A stretch of DNA of 64,000 nt from Amblyomma americanum (lineage: Eukaryota > Arthropoda > Arachnida > Ixodida > Ixodidae): assembly GCF_052857255.1 (NCBI RefSeq), contig NW_027526506.1:310001-374000 (forward strand), written 5' to 3'. The position numbers and the translations under genes are program-made. How positions within the stretch are numbered: the stretch's first letter is position 1; each line of letters opens with the position of its first letter. Positions 24,550 to 36,773 of the stretch are shown in pieces. The notes under the pieces are model-generated. The model worked only from the letters and a program-made list of their open reading frames with translations, was not told where the DNA came from and made no database searches.

Positions 24550-24553
24550 TTAA

Positions 24554-24840
24554 ATGACGCGGGGTTGAGTTCCCTACTTTAAGCTTTAAGTGTGCGCCCT
24601 CTGTCCCCTCGTCATAGTGGTCGATGTACAGTGAAAAACTCATCTATTTGCTGCTCTTTCTTTTTTTCCCTGTGTTCCCCTGCCCACGTGTAGGGTAGTC
24701 TACTGGGCAGCGCCTGGTTAGCCTCCCTGCCTTTCCGTTCTTCTGTTCCTCTCTCTCTCTGGAACATCACGTTTCCCTCAGTGCCCTGGAGGAACAAATT
24801 AGCGTCCCATACAAATAAAGCGTCATCGTCACCGTAGGCG
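24554..24840. other. Spacer with pyrimidine-rich repeat piece
   Basis: Bases 24690-24770 (GTAGGGTAGTCTACTGGGCAGC...CTCCCTGCCTTTCC then (CT)n) look like the tail of a dispersed element. Not confirmed by another copy here. Confidence 0.35.
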
Positions 24841-26545
24841 CCACGAAAGCCATTAACGCTGAAGCCATCATCGAGGGGAACATGCAGTTGCTTCAAGACC
24901 GAGGAATCAGCATCGCAAGAAGAATCGCACGTTTTCGCAATGGCCAGGCGGAAGTACTGCTGACTAATTTCAGCGAAGAATACCGGCAGATTAACAGAGG
25001 AACGACGATGGCTTTCTTCGACGAAATATCCGACGTACGAGACTCCTTCACCCTCTCCGACCCCTCCAAAGAAAATTCCGCTCTCCAAGAGAACTCACCA
25101 ACTTTCGACATCAACCAAGCCCTGCACCGGGACAGACAAGACCAGATCCGCAATCTGCTTCGAAGCTACAAAGAGTGTTTTTCGTCTTCGCCGAAGGGCC
25201 GACAAAGACCGATTCCCAAGCATCGCATTATAACCGCCCAGCACTCCTGACCTCTCCACTAGAGCCCTTGCCCGTGTGTCGCCGCGAAAACGACAAGCTA
25301 TCAGGGACCATGTGGGAGAAATTCCTCGCGACGACGTCATCTAGCCTTCAAAGAGCCCATGGGCTGCCCCGGTTGTTCTAGTGAGGAAGAAAGACGGCGC
25401 ACTTCAGATTCTGCGTTGATTACCGCCGCTTGAAAAACATAACAAAGAAGGACGTCTAGCCCGCACCAGCCCCTACTTCCACCCATGTTCAACGGTTCAC
25501 CGGGCAAGGATCCTAAAGAATAACTTCGCAGCGAACAAAACAGCCTTCTTCTTTGTTGTACCTGCAAGTTTGCGCTGAAAAGTCCCACAGGCTTCACATG
25601 ACGAGCCGGCAGCTGAACATCTCGTATTTACTCGCACCCTCCGCCGCATTCAGGACAAGTATTACTGGCCCTGACTGCCTCCCAATGTCGCACATTATGT
25701 TCATACCTGCCGAGATTGACGAAAAATCTCTCCCATATGACCAGCAGGATTTCTGAACCCTATTGAACCCTCCTCAAGGCCCGTTCAGTAGATTGGCTTA
25801 GACTTAATTGCTTCGTCCTTTCCCGATGTCAACGTCTGAAAATAAGCGGATTATTATAGCGACCGACAACCTGACCCGCTACGCCGAGGCAAGAGCCCTA
25901 CCGAACGGAACAGCAGCAGAAGTCGCCAAATTTTTCGTGGAGTGCATTCTTCTGCGACACGCCACCCCCGATGTGCTCATCACTGACAGAACAGCATTCA
26001 CGGCGGAATTAGCGCAAGCCATCCTGAGTTAAATCCAAACCAGCCGCCGGAGGACAACTACATACCATCCGCAGGCCAACGGACTTACTTAGTGCCTGAA
26101 CAAAACGATCGCCATGTATGGCGATGCCAAACACATGACGTCATCCTACCTTACATCGTCTTCGCCTGCAACACCCCAGTACAGGACACCCCCCGATTAC
26201 GACTTTTAGGCTCGCCCATGGCATGGAGGCCACGACCGCGCTAGACGTCATGCTGCCCATTACTTTCAACGCGCAGAAGCCCGAAGAGTTTACTATGGAT
26301 CAGAGACCGGCAGCGCACCGACGCCAGACACTACTTCCTACGAAGATGCAGCGCGGAATACAAGCCAGGAGACCGAGTCTGGGTTTGGACGCCCAGTCGC
26401 CGCCGCGGGTTGAGTGAAAAACTTTTAGCCGCTATTTCGGCGCGTAGAAGGTTCTTCGTCGCTAGGTGAACTGGACCATGAAGTTGTACCTGACGAAATG
26501 ACTACATCCCAGCGACGCCGTGGACGACCAGAAGTTGTTTAAATC
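24841..26545 (+). pseudogene. Ty3/gypsy pol remnant (pre-RT linker, RT scrap, integrase)
   Basis: Bases 24882-25250 encode the linker before RT (LLQDRGISIARRIARF, LLTNFSEEYRQINRG, RQDQIRNLLRSYKECF). Bases about 25330-25460 keep a frameshifted RT scrap (SKSPWAAPVVLVRKKDG-like, then DYRRLKN). The sequence then jumps, by an internal deletion of most of RT and RNase H, to the integrase zinc-binding region near 25590-25680 (HDEPAAEHL, RIQDKYYWP). The integrase core spans 25780-26100, with GLDLI-like sequence and ITDRTAFTAEL at 25980-26010, where a Gly codon expected after ITDR is missing. Many stops follow. The original enzyme inserted the cDNA; this copy cannot. Confidence 0.82.
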
Positions 26546-26690
26546 GTCCTTCTAAAGCCCTATTATGCTCGCTAAAGGACGCTGTGTTTCCACTCGCGGT
26601 GTTTATTGTGCACATTCTGTTTTATTTACTTCTATTCATATATTTTCTATTTTAAAGCATCGGGTCGATGGCTCTTTGAGAGGGAAGTAA

Positions 26691-27037
26691 TGCCACGAAT
26701 CTTTATTTCTTCATTTCGCAAAGCTGGCGGCACAAGGTTTTATATAAACACTTTGTGGATGCAAGGCGCGGCCAGATTTACCTCGACTGATCCAATCCAG
26801 GCGAAGCCGATTGTACGTTAGTAACTGTGTGCGCTTTATCTCGAAAGTTCGCTATCAGCTTTAAATTGAGCACGGCCGACAGCGGCGGGCATTCTGTTCG
26901 ACGTCCGCTGAGCACGCTTGTCGCTTCGCCGCCGCCGAGTCATTCAGTCCATTGTGGGCGCAAGTCATCCCAAGTAAAGGGTTTTGTTTAGACGCCATTT
27001 TCACTGGCATCTTGCTCTCCGGGCTGCAGTCACAACA
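26691..27037 (+). repeat. 3' LTR of the gypsy element
   Basis: It begins TGCCACGAATC right after a purine-rich tract (GAGAGGGAAGTAA), the usual plus-strand primer position, and ends ...CAGTCACAACA. It contains a TATA-like TTTTATATAAAC near 26738 and AAGTAAAGGG near 26974 in place of a polyadenylation signal. The TG...CA ends give a length of 347 bp. No 5' LTR is in the window for comparison. Confidence 0.65.
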
Positions 27038-28398
27038 TGCACAACGTCTGGCAGCTCTATGACTTGCGGCCGACTGGGGAACGAGCAAAACGTACAGGGT
27101 ATGTCAAAATTTTCAGTAAGAGATGGTCAGCTTTTGAGCAGTTTATGTCGGCACTTAGAGCGCCTACGAAGCTACCGATGTACACAGAAGTGAGAATGAT
27201 TGCTCCCCCAACTCATAAAGAAATTTTAGGATCATCGGTGACGTGAATACTCCGCTGAACGGCTCAAAACCACACCCTGGAACCTGGGAAATTTCGACGC
27301 ACACCTTACCGCTGTCTATGTTGTCGGATGAACCCGCAATCATGGATTAATGAGAGCTTGCAAAAGTGTTCGAGTTCCAGCTCGCGCAAGATGTCTGAAA
27401 ATTTTTGGCTGCCCTGTTAATAATTTTTTTTTACAATGATCTGGACCCGGTATCTCCAGCGGTCCAAAAAGAAGCCGAAACCAGATGCACCATTGCTTAA
27501 TGCACACTATATAAGCCAAAGCATGCGCAGTCATTTTTTTTTACATGTATCAGCTAAAAACTTCTGATGTTAAACAACTGTGGTGATGACCTCGGTTTTG
27601 AGGAAACATACAATAAGAGTTGCCGAAATATATTGCTATAGAAAATTATTCAGGGATGTGCGAACATATCGCGTATCGAATATGATTCTATTCGATTCGC
27701 TGCACGCATCAAATAATGCAGGTACAAAATTAGTCGAAACGAATCGGATCCATTTCCAAGTTCTCGAAAAGTTTTCAAAAAATTAGTACGAGGTGCGAGT
27801 AAGGCCCTTCGTAGTTTTTTTCCGCAACTATTTCAAAAACAGGGTCCCCTCCTGCGCAACACAGCACGCTGCCGTGGTTGGTAAGTACGCGGAGGAGGGT
27901 TCAGCGCCTCGACGCTGCATTCATACGAAGGTGTTCATGACGCTCATGCATAGCCTTCAAGATTGAGTGACGGGAGAGGGTTCAGCCAGTTTTAGCAAGC
28001 CTGTCTTCACTCCCTCCCTCAGAGGCCATGGCTTTAATATCGTCCCTCTCATCAACCGAGATTTGGCGCTACTTTGGCGCTGCTGTGTTCGCTGTCGTCA
28101 GTAGCATATGATAACTATTCCTACGCGTATGGCGACGGTCATAAAGTTAACATACTGACTACTTCTTGTAGCTGTCCCCTAGTAGAGATCTGAGTAGCGT
28201 CCTTCGACAGCTGCAACTTCTGTTGCATTACTTGTTACGTCGGTGCTATTGCTTCGTTGTTAAGAATCATCATTCCTTTTTCTCGAATATTGGCAGAAGT
28301 AGCGAATAATCACACCAATATACTCGATTTATTTGTATTCCATTTGCTTATTTCTCTATTCGAAGCATATCCTATTCATTTTAGAATTATTTCCTTAT
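27038..28398. other. Spacer with AT-rich repeat pieces
   Basis: No gene recognised. Bases 27653-27790 (GGGATGTGCGAAC..., CGAATATGATTCTATTCGATTCG) and 28280-28380 have TTCGAAT-type palindromic words seen again at 28880-28940. This suggests one AT-rich element split by the SINE insertions at 28399-28860. Confidence 0.4.
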
Positions 28399-28559
28399 GG
28401 GGGTTTAATGTCTCAATGCGACTCACCTATGAGGGACGGCGTAGTGGAGGGCGCCCTCCAGAAACATTCGACCACCTGGGGTTCTTTAACGTGCACTGAC
28501 TTCACACAGTAGACGGGCCTCTAGGAGTTCGCCTCCATCGAAAGTGGACCGCCGCGGCT
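28399..28559 (-). mobile_element. SINE copy 1 (minus strand)
   Basis: Plus-strand text GGCGTAGTGGAGGGCGCCCTCC...TTCGACCACCTGGGGTTCTTTAACGTGCACTGAC. The next 300 bp carry GCCGTAGTGGAGGACTCC...TTCGACCACCTGGGGATCTTTAACGTGCACTGAC, so two same-orientation copies confirm the family. On the minus strand the order is body, CACGTTAAAGAACCCCAGGTGG, then a TTAAACCCCC tail near 28400. Confidence 0.7.
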
Positions 28560-28860
28560 GGGAATAACATAATAATATATGGTTTTGGGGGAAAGGAAAT
28601 GGCGCAGTATCTGTCTCATGTATCGTTGGACACCTGAACCGCGCCGTAAGGGAAGGGATAAAGGAGGGATTGAAAGAAGAAAGGAAGAAGAGGTGCCGTA
28701 GTGGAGGACTCCGGAATAATTTCGACCACCTGGGGATCTTTAACGTGCACTGACATCGCACAGCACACGGGCGCCTTAGCGTTTTTGCGGCTGGGACCGA
28801 ACCCGCGTATTTCGTGCCATTAGTTGAGCGCCCTAATCACTGCGGCTTGATGTATTCGGT
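28560..28860 (-). mobile_element. SINE copy 2 with tRNA-like head (minus strand)
   Basis: Same family as copy 1. The minus-strand head near 28855-28790 has GGCGCTCAACTAATGG and GGGTTCGGTCCCAGCC, matching a tRNA A-box/B-box arrangement. The body includes CACGTTAAAGATCCCCAGGTGG. A second segment (TATATGGTTTTGGGGGAAAGG to GGAAGAAGAGG, 28577-28692) is a typical SINE-tail extension. Confidence 0.7.
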
Positions 28861-29089
28861 TTAGAACAAGGCTATTCGTATTTCATTTGGGAACAAAGGT
28901 AGCTTATTCGTATCGATTCGGTTTCGAAAAAAGTGCTATCCATTCCCCTCTAAAATATACTCAGCTAGATATTTGATAGGATCCGTATATTTAGTATGCA
29001 ATAATTTAAGTGTGTTTTTTAGTGCGCTAGTACCGAGTCTTCCACTCAGCCGACAGGCCGTTGTCTGTGAGTTTGTTGTGCGGACCCCG
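28861..29089. other. Spacer, AT-rich repeat flank
   Basis: Continues the TTCGTATCGATTCGG-type words seen at 27660. No gene recognised. Confidence 0.35.
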
Positions 29090-29312
29090 GTCTTGTGACA
29101 GGCTCCGCACCTGCCCACCGGGTCTTAAACATCCCCCCAGGTGTATAAATCCATATATACTGCCCACTATGGCAGTTCGAGTTCAATCAATGATTGATCG
29201 CGAGAGGTCACTCGGGAAGAGCAACCTGGACCTCACAAGCCTTCCTGATGGCAGCACCTGCACTCACAAGGCAGTGGCACATCGCTTAACCGCTGCACCA
29301 TTGCGCCAGGAA
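29090..29312 (-). mobile_element. SINE with tRNA-like head (minus strand)
   Basis: The minus strand reads TGGCGCAATGGTGCAGCGGTTAAGC (A-box-like) from 29310, then CAGGTGCTGCCATCAGG and CAGGTTGCTCTTCCCG. This is the same family as 17605-17880. It lies close to the two SINEs above, all in the same orientation. Confidence 0.6.
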
Positions 29313-32300
29313 TGGTACGAGGACTCCCGGGGATTTGTCAATGTAGAGTAGAGAATGACCAATTTCGCACATCTGAGCCTTAACCTTTTATCGCTATCCG
29401 AACAACTTCCATCCGTAAACAATGGTTCGGCACACCGGAACCGAACTAAAAATCGAAGTGCTAGCATACCTAATTCGCATTTAGCCTTACTACGAAAATC
29501 AACCCTCGGTCTTTTTTTTAGGGAGGAGGAGGGGTGGGTGCGTTGCTGACGACAATTCAAATATCTGTAAACACATTGCACTGCACAAATGCTTCCCCAG
29601 TGATGTTCCGCATCGATCCCCCGTTGATCTACCCCTTATATATTCTATATTCTCCCTTTCCCCCCCTGAAGGCATCTACCCCATCGATCTCCAATTACGC
29701 CTACAATGCGTCGACCCCTGATGCCCTTTCTCTGAGAAATCGCTGTCGATCGAAAGCGCAGCGCGGTTGACCTTCAAACGTTGAATTAGACTCCCGGTTT
29801 CATTGAACTTTAGAGAGCACTAGAGTCTAATTTTAGCGCGGGCTGCTATCTGTAAGTGAAAAGCTGAATACTCTGAAAGCGCTTCTTCATGCAATCTTCA
29901 ATCCATTGTCCGTCTCCGTACAAAGCTTAAAGGAGACCTCGAAAGTCTCTTACGGACGTCCATCTGGTCGGGTTTGTAACATAGAGGAGCCTTTGGCAAA
30001 GCTTCGGGACCAACTCAGCGCAGCTGCTCGCCAACGCGTACACGAATCAAACGAACGGTGAGGCCCTCTGTACTGCCCACCTTTGGTTGTGCAACGTGAA
30101 GTTAGTGGATAGAACGGAAACAAGCATAAATGATTATTTTTAGGTGTGTAGTCAATGACTAGATGTTTACGGCGAGATAAAAAGGGTAGAAGAAAAGAGA
30201 AATTCCCTCTTCCCGTCCCCGTAATTAATTGAATTTTTTCCCCTTTATTTGTTTCTTATAACAAGTCTAGGGGGGTGGGGGCGAATCTAAAGGCGTAACA
30301 ACGCCTGACGGGGCCTCGGCCCCCCAATACAAATTCAGCGCAAGAATTTAATTACTCTAATTCGGGAAGCGGCATTGCACTTGTGAGCCAAACAAATATT
30401 GTCTCATCAGAAAAGGAAACTAAACAAACGAAATCACATGAAAAACACATGCAAATGCACTTCAGTTATTCGAGTATGTGGTACAAAATGAACATTTGCT
30501 TCTTGGTAGGAAACTACACGCACACGAAATCGCGCAATGTCTTCACAAAGCAAATAAGATACTGCCAGAGTTGCAATGCCGCCCCATCAGCCACCAGCAA
30601 CACTGGGCGTTGAACGTCATGTGTTGACAACATCAGATAGCCTCCGTGACTACAACCCTTTGGTTTTGCATTGTGGTGTTAGCGGAAAGAATGCAAATGG
30701 ACTTATAAAGCCTCGCTCTTTGCAGCTCGGTCGATAACGAGGTGGTTACTGTGAAATGAAAATCGATAAAGAAATAAATAGGCCTGACGAGTACTCGGGG
30801 CACCAGTCTTTTTGTTGAGTCAGGGAGCCGATCCGGCGAGCACGAGCACCCCTGCTGCTCGGCGCCGTCTACAGAGCGGGGACATGTCGCTGGGCGAATG
30901 AGAGAAACAGACGCGAGAAGAAAGTCTGCCGACCCCGTGTGACCTCCAAGGGCCCTACGCAGAGGCGACGCGGCAGCGCAGTTCCCTGAAGACGCAACGA
31001 AACTCCGCAATCGAAAACGCAGCCCTCCACCGGGCCGATCCCGGCCACCTCCTTTCCTGCCTGGTCTCCGGAGCGGCGGAGGAGAAGCGAATGGAGGCCG
31101 GCGGCCGAGGAGGAGGGAGGCCTTGCGTACGCAGCGACCGGCACGTCACGACCCCCCGAGTGACAGCCAGAGCCCGCTTAACGAGTGGCAAATTCATTTT
31201 CCCCTGCCGTTGCAGCATCCATTGCCACGACGGGCCGGGACTACAACCGACCCACGGAGCGGGCTCGACCTGTCCAGCACTTGCGAGTCCTACAGCCCTC
31301 CGCACGCACTGGTGTAAAGCGTTTGGTTGCGCATTGGCGACCTATGCCGCTGCCTCCTCGAGTTGACAGAGTATTGCCGAGTAGAAGGCCAGACGTTCCT
31401 CTTTCCGGCCGGCCTCTGGCTGTGCCCCTCCTTTCAGTAAACTCATTCATTCCTTCAAGTTTCATTGACCGAGTATCCACGATCCGCAAGAAATCTCACA
31501 CGCGCCAGGTCATTGTTTCGAGCCGCAGGCCTCCCTTAAAGTAGTAGTAGTAAGTGTTCAATAAAAATTAATAATAAAAATGGAAGTTCAAAGATTTTTG
31601 CTAACCCCGGCATCTGCCATCACTGTGGCGGCGGCACCTGAGCTGAGGCAGCGGAAATAAAGGATAGAAGGCAGTTTGGAGAAGAGAAACGAAAGAGGGT
31701 GAGGAGACAGAAGAAAGGACACAGGGAGTGGTCATACATACACTATTTACAAAGGATAGTAATGCAATGGCCCAGGATGTGCGCGTGTGCAGTAAAGAAA
31801 GAAATATAAAAATAAAAAACACGCGCGCACAACACACTGCACACAACAGCTGGGGTGGGGCGCCCAGCTGTTATTCGTCCGAGGTAGTTCACGCGGCGCG
31901 TTCGGTCACTGCGCGTCACTACCTGGCGCAGAACATACGGGCCAGAGCAGAGCCCTCTTGTTCCGGCCTGAATAAGTGCATAGAGGAGGACTGCATCAGG
32001 AAAGACGTCTGCGTTTAACTGCCCCTGACGGCTGCACCGCGGTTGACAGTTAGGGTCTGGACCTCGCCTCGAATGTTCAGGAGCGATTGGTGCTTCACTG
32101 AACGAGTGGGCATGTAATATTTTTCCTGAAATATATTTGGTCTTTTCAGTCCATGTGATTTTTTTCTGCCGCACTACGTCTGTGTTACATTAGTTTTAAA
32201 ATGTTGTTCTGTAACTTTTCATAACTACTCTCGTGCTGACATTACAACTAATAAAATCGGACAGTAATTCAGTGCATTTTCTGCAACTTATTTCTGTATT

Positions 32301-34879
32301 TCGCCGCATATTTTCTCTACATATGGTTTTAAAAGAGTTTCCCCGTTTACATTTACTTTGCGACCTTTTTGAGTTCCTTCAAGCAGTTCAGCATCAAACT
32401 TACATACCGATAAGCCTGAAAACAAAAACAGGCTGATACGCAAAAGATAAATGGCGTGGATTGCAGCATGCTTTAATGAGCGACGTACTACGTTAAACAA
32501 ATCAGTGCACGTTCCCAGCGGTTCAAGACGCGCTTTTGATCTAGAAGCAACCTCACTGACATGAATAATTTGGGCGAATGAAAAAAAAAGGAAAGGAGAA
32601 GACATTTCCAGGCTCTTGGGAGGGGGGGGCACCTCATCACCCCTTTCTCCGCCATAAATTAACCCAGGAGCGACCTAAGTGATCATAGACTGCATATGAT
32701 ATTGAACGCTAACATCACAGTCCGCATGCTTTTATGGCTTAGGTCATTCCACGTAGGATTATTTTTAGGAAACAGGTCAATGGCAATGTTTTCATTAACA
32801 CTACACTGGAGCTGTTCGCATAGGATAGATGTATCGTAGTAAAAAAAGATAGTCGCGCGTCCGGTCAAGTCACTAACTCTGGTTGCAGCAGAGGTTGCAG
32901 CAGATGCACATGCAGTGATGAAGCAGAGGTTGAGGAAAAGGTTACATTTTGTTTTTTCATCACTCACATTTTGCCTCCCCATCCTGGAGCACAAAATCGG
33001 CCGCGTGCGTAGGGGGTTGCGGGTGGCCGCGAAAAACGGGTTTATTTATTTCCAATAACGCTGACTCCGAAATTAGGAGCTCTAGCAGAGTGCGACTTAT
33101 GGACTATCATCAGCAGAAGACCACAACCCAGACGACTGGTATGCTGCAGGCGGATGGAGAACATACGTCCCTTGCCGACCTGTGCCGAAAAAAAAATGTT
33201 CTTTTTTCCCACAGTCGTATTGCATAAATTGCTACTGCCGTCAGTACGTAGAAAAGAAGAAATCAAACTATAAAGAAATTAAGGGGGCGCCTAATTATCG
33301 TTGTGCGATAACTGTGGGTTAGCATAAGGTCTTTTCCTTGCTTTTGGCTGCATCTCTTCCACTTGTTATCGTCCCTTTATATTTTATTATGTACTTCGCC
33401 ATGTATTTCTTTGCTCAGCAAATGTTAATTGCTCAACTTTGCTGTGCATTTTATTGAGCCATTCTTAGTTATTCAAGTTTTGCTAAGTCATTCGTAGTCG
33501 TTATTAGTCATTATCAATTATACAAAGTCATTTTAGGGGTTTTCCTCCCGTGACAGATACCTTCTGGCCTCTCTCTCTTTTCCCCGGCATGTAGAGAGGG
33601 GGATTTATTTTCCCCCTGTTTTCCACCTGCCAACCATGGCAGGTCGAAATTACACAACATTATGCCGCCGGACGCCGGACCATTGTTTTTCACGGTGTTT
33701 TTCACGGTGGGCTTCTAACGCTAACCTAATGAAAGTTAAAGCAAACTTTAATAGCTCAGACTTTAGCTTAGAAATGTGATTGAATTGGTCTACGTCACAC
33801 CTAGAAAAACCATTGTACTGAGTGACTCACGAAACGAAGCTGTCTGCGTGAATAGAACAATATATCAGTGTGAAAGAGTGTAGGTATCGACAACGATGTT
33901 CACCTGCAGTTTACGCAACTTCAAAAGCAAAAGCATCTAGCTGTCGTTGTTCAAGTGGTGGACTTGCAAAGTCAATTTCAAAGTCAATTTCACTTTTTAA
34001 GCATGCAGACTCAAGAGGCAAAGTGAAGGGTCTCGGGTGCCTCGTGGGTTTGGTTCTTGAAGGATCCATACTGATGGAACAGCCTGCATTTTGTGTATAA
34101 GTTGCACAAAGCGTTATCTTAAACATTATGCAGGCCATGTTTATGTTTTGCAACAGTCAATCCCAATTACTAATTCAGTCACAGACAAAATGAGACGGTA
34201 TGAGACTTAAAAATCTGTTTTACGGCATCGTTCACATTTGCGGATGAACTGCAGTGCTGAGTTTTCGGTGGGAGCGTCGATCGAACATGAATGCTGAGAA
34301 ATTTGGATATCCGTCACTTCTGCACTAATTGTCAGCCCTTGCAAATCTTGTTCGAGGGCACTTCTCTGTTAAAATATAAACACACGCAAGAACATGTGAC
34401 AAAAAGCTTTATCTATTGTTCCTTCCTGCATTTGTACTCAGTTCGGCGTTCTCGACTTTAATTTAGTATGCCTTTCACAAGAACAAAAGAGGAAACCGAA
34501 GTACTTTTCTGCATACTGCTTTGGAGGTCCATATCCCTTTAGCCGAAGCATGCGCACTCAGGTAGGGGTGGGCAATTATAGTTCAGTAAGCAGGTCCCCA
34601 CAGACACAGTGTCTTCGTAAAAGGTCCGACACCCTTATTTCCTGGGCTAACATGTTACCGATCACCACGAAATGTGCCCCCGTGGATGTATCTCTTGGAA
34701 AAAAAAGAAATCTCTTTTTGACAAAGGCAAGAAAAGAAACTGCGCCCGCTGTCACCTTGGTCGCTGCACACGCATCGCGCAACTGCCGCTCCGCAAGCGC
34801 GTGTTGACTCTGCAACCGGCACTTGCGACCGGCTAGAGTAACCCCCGGGGCCGACGAGAGGAGGACAGGGCGCACCGCC
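29313..34879. other. Unassigned spacer upstream of the activin-like gene
   Basis: No coding region could be supported. Overlapping ORFs of 60-145 codons at 30633-31544 and 31728-32174 have no family signature. Bases 31640-31740 (AGAAGAAAGGACACAGGGAGTGG) look like a dispersed repeat. Bases 33626-33660 (CCACCTGCCAACCATGGCAGGT) recur at 58099, indicating another dispersed family. Confidence 0.4.
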
Positions 34880-35017
34880 GCTCCAATTGCAGGGCCGCTA
34901 CCTCCTCCTCCAATTTCGCTGTTGCTCTTGCTTCCTTCCACCATCGCAAAAAACGTCATCCAGAAATGCAGACTCTGCGGCCGTTTATAAAAGCGCGGCG
35001 CATCAGGTGCTCTCGGC
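34880..35017 (+). promoter_or_regulatory. Core promoter of the activin-like gene
   Basis: A TATAAAAG box lies at 34986-34993 in GC-rich DNA, with CCAAT words at 34881 and 34909. A start site would be expected near 35017, about 730 nt before the ATG. No strong initiator consensus was picked out, so the exact start is not fixed. Confidence 0.5.
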
Positions 35018-35601
35018 GCATTCGACACGCAGAGCTAGCGCAACCGGCCAACTTATCCGCGGAGTTGTTTCGCCCATCCTCCGCCGCACGTCACCACCGA
35101 CGCATAATTTCTTTCCTTTCTTTTTCCTTCCGCACTTAACTTTTGTGATCCTTGCCGACCCCAGCACCTCCTGTTTCTTTTTCTTGGCCCTTCAGTATTT
35201 CCGCCACTGCTCGCCGCTGCTAGGAGAAGAGTCCCGGCGGCGCTTTATCGTGCAAGACGTCGTCGTCTTCTGCCGGTCGTCCGGTCCTTTTCCTTGCTTT
35301 AATCTTCCGTTCTGCGCGGCGTTGAGGAAGCAAAAAAGAAAGGCCAGGAAAGAAATCCCTCTGTAACGTGTCGTGTAACGAGCGGACCGTCGTCGTCGTC
35401 TGGGTCCCGGGGTGTCGCAGCGTGCTTTTCATCTTCGTGTTTCTTTCTGTTGTTCTTGCGTTTTCCCGCCGGCCGGCACCGGTGTCGTCTGCTATCCCGG
35501 CCGTCTGCTGCTACCGGTAGCGCTCAACAACAGCTGGTCTCCTCAGTGACCCTCGTGTCTACTTGTTGTTCCGCGGCTGTTGTCGTGCACAGTGCATCCG
35601 G

Positions 35602-35649
35602 ATGTTTTCGCATCGCGCATTTAGTGACCGGACGCAGCGGTGCTCCTAA
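35602..35649 (+). promoter_or_regulatory. Upstream ORF in the activin-like 5' leader
   Basis: The only upstream ATG I found in the inferred leader starts a 15-codon ORF (MFSHRAFSDRTQRCS) ending at TAA 35647-35649, 94 nt before the main ATG. Its context (CGGATGT) is weak. It could lower translation of the main frame. This is inferred from sequence only. Confidence 0.35.
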
Positions 35650-35743
35650 GTGTCTCCCAGGAAGAGTCGTCAAGCAGTCTTCTGTAATCTATAGAACTTC
35701 TTCCAGCTGTAGAAATAAGCTCGGACTCTGCGGTAAGAGAAAG

Positions 35744-36194
35744 ATGCATCGCCACGAGAACCAACTCCCGTGCCACGGCACACTGTCTGAGTGCGTATTC
35801 TGCTGCGTGTTCCTCACGGCGTTCTCTTCGGCTGTGGTGCTGAATTCGCCGCCGGTTGCGTACAACGCGGTGGGAGGCAGTCGGCACCATCCGGCCACAG
35901 TGTACACGTCGTCTGCGTGTGACGACTGTGCCGCCCGCAAGCTCGCCGAACAGGGCAACAGCGAGGAGTATCGGTACGCACGGATCGAGCTTATCAAGCA
36001 GCAGATCCTGAAGAAGCTTCGGCTCAGGGAGCCGCCCAACGTGCGGATACCGAGGTCTGTGCTGCCTTCGGTTCTCGCCGACAAGGAGGTCCTTCTATCG
36101 CAGACCGGAGCTGACGACGGCGGCGAGAAAAACTCTCGGCGCCAGGACGACTTCTACGGGACCATGCAGACGGCGGTGATCTTTCCTCAGAACG
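35744..36194 (+). CDS. Actbeta: Activin/inhibin-beta-like TGF-beta ligand, coding exon 1
   Basis: Encodes residues 1-150 plus the first base of codon 151. The start is the only ATG in this frame; upstream the frame stays open to 35450 without an ATG. Residues 14-35 (ECVFCCVFLTAFSSAVVLNS) form a signal peptide, so the protein is secreted. The rest is the N-terminal prodomain, with CDDCAARKLAEQ, RIELIKQQILKKLRL (the alpha-helical segment that in TGF-beta proproteins straps over the mature ligand) and a weakly conserved linker. The exon ends ...AVIFPQN then G, with donor G|GTGAGC at 36195. A long leader with a TATA box at 34986 precedes it. A GGTAAGAG donor-like word just before the ATG (35732) is probably not used, since coding continues through it. 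Confidence 0.85.
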
Positions 36195-36773
36195 GTGAGC
36201 GGTACTCTTTGTTTTAGCGCGTCTTGCGATAACGCTTCATTTACGGTCAATTAATTCCGCGGCAGCCATAACGCTCCTTGATTATTGCGAATAGACACCA
36301 GACGCCCAATTAAGGAACAATGAAATCACAAATCTATCACTAATGGATCAACGTCCGCCAGTCCGTGACAGCGAATAGGAGCGGGTCTTTCTGACTGTTT
36401 TGTGACTATTCTGAGATTGTGATCTTTCGGTAACTCGACCCCATCTAATTCGGCCAACACTATTGAAGCTACGAAACGCTTTCCAGCATTGTTGATTTGT
36501 GCCAGACAGTGTTTATCAATATTAGATTTAATATACCCAAAAAATCCAGATCTTTTGTTCATAGAAGTAGTTCCTCGGCACTTTTCTACCATGCTCAACG
36601 CTGGCTGTCAGCCATTATTTTATGGTGGCTCCCGAAATTTAGTGTAAGCGAATTACTCTAGATTTTTAGCACAGAACAAAAGGAGGAAAACTGAGCTCGC
36701 AGAAAAAAAATGAACTCTATTCCCAACACCTCGCTTTAGGAAGAGCTCAAATATTTATTTCTACCCGATGTTG

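Larger units (their letters stand above)
24841..27037 (+). mobile_element. Truncated Ty3/gypsy LTR retrotransposon
   Basis: Pol remnants (24841-26545), a 3' non-coding part and a 3' LTR (26691-27037). Gag, the protease, most of reverse transcriptase and RNase H, and the 5' LTR are missing. Order and sequence fit the Ty3/gypsy class (RT before integrase). Confidence 0.85.

Noticed and set aside
35450..35743. Extension of the activin protein upstream to 35450
   Set aside because: The frame is open but has no ATG before 35744, and a signal peptide follows that ATG.
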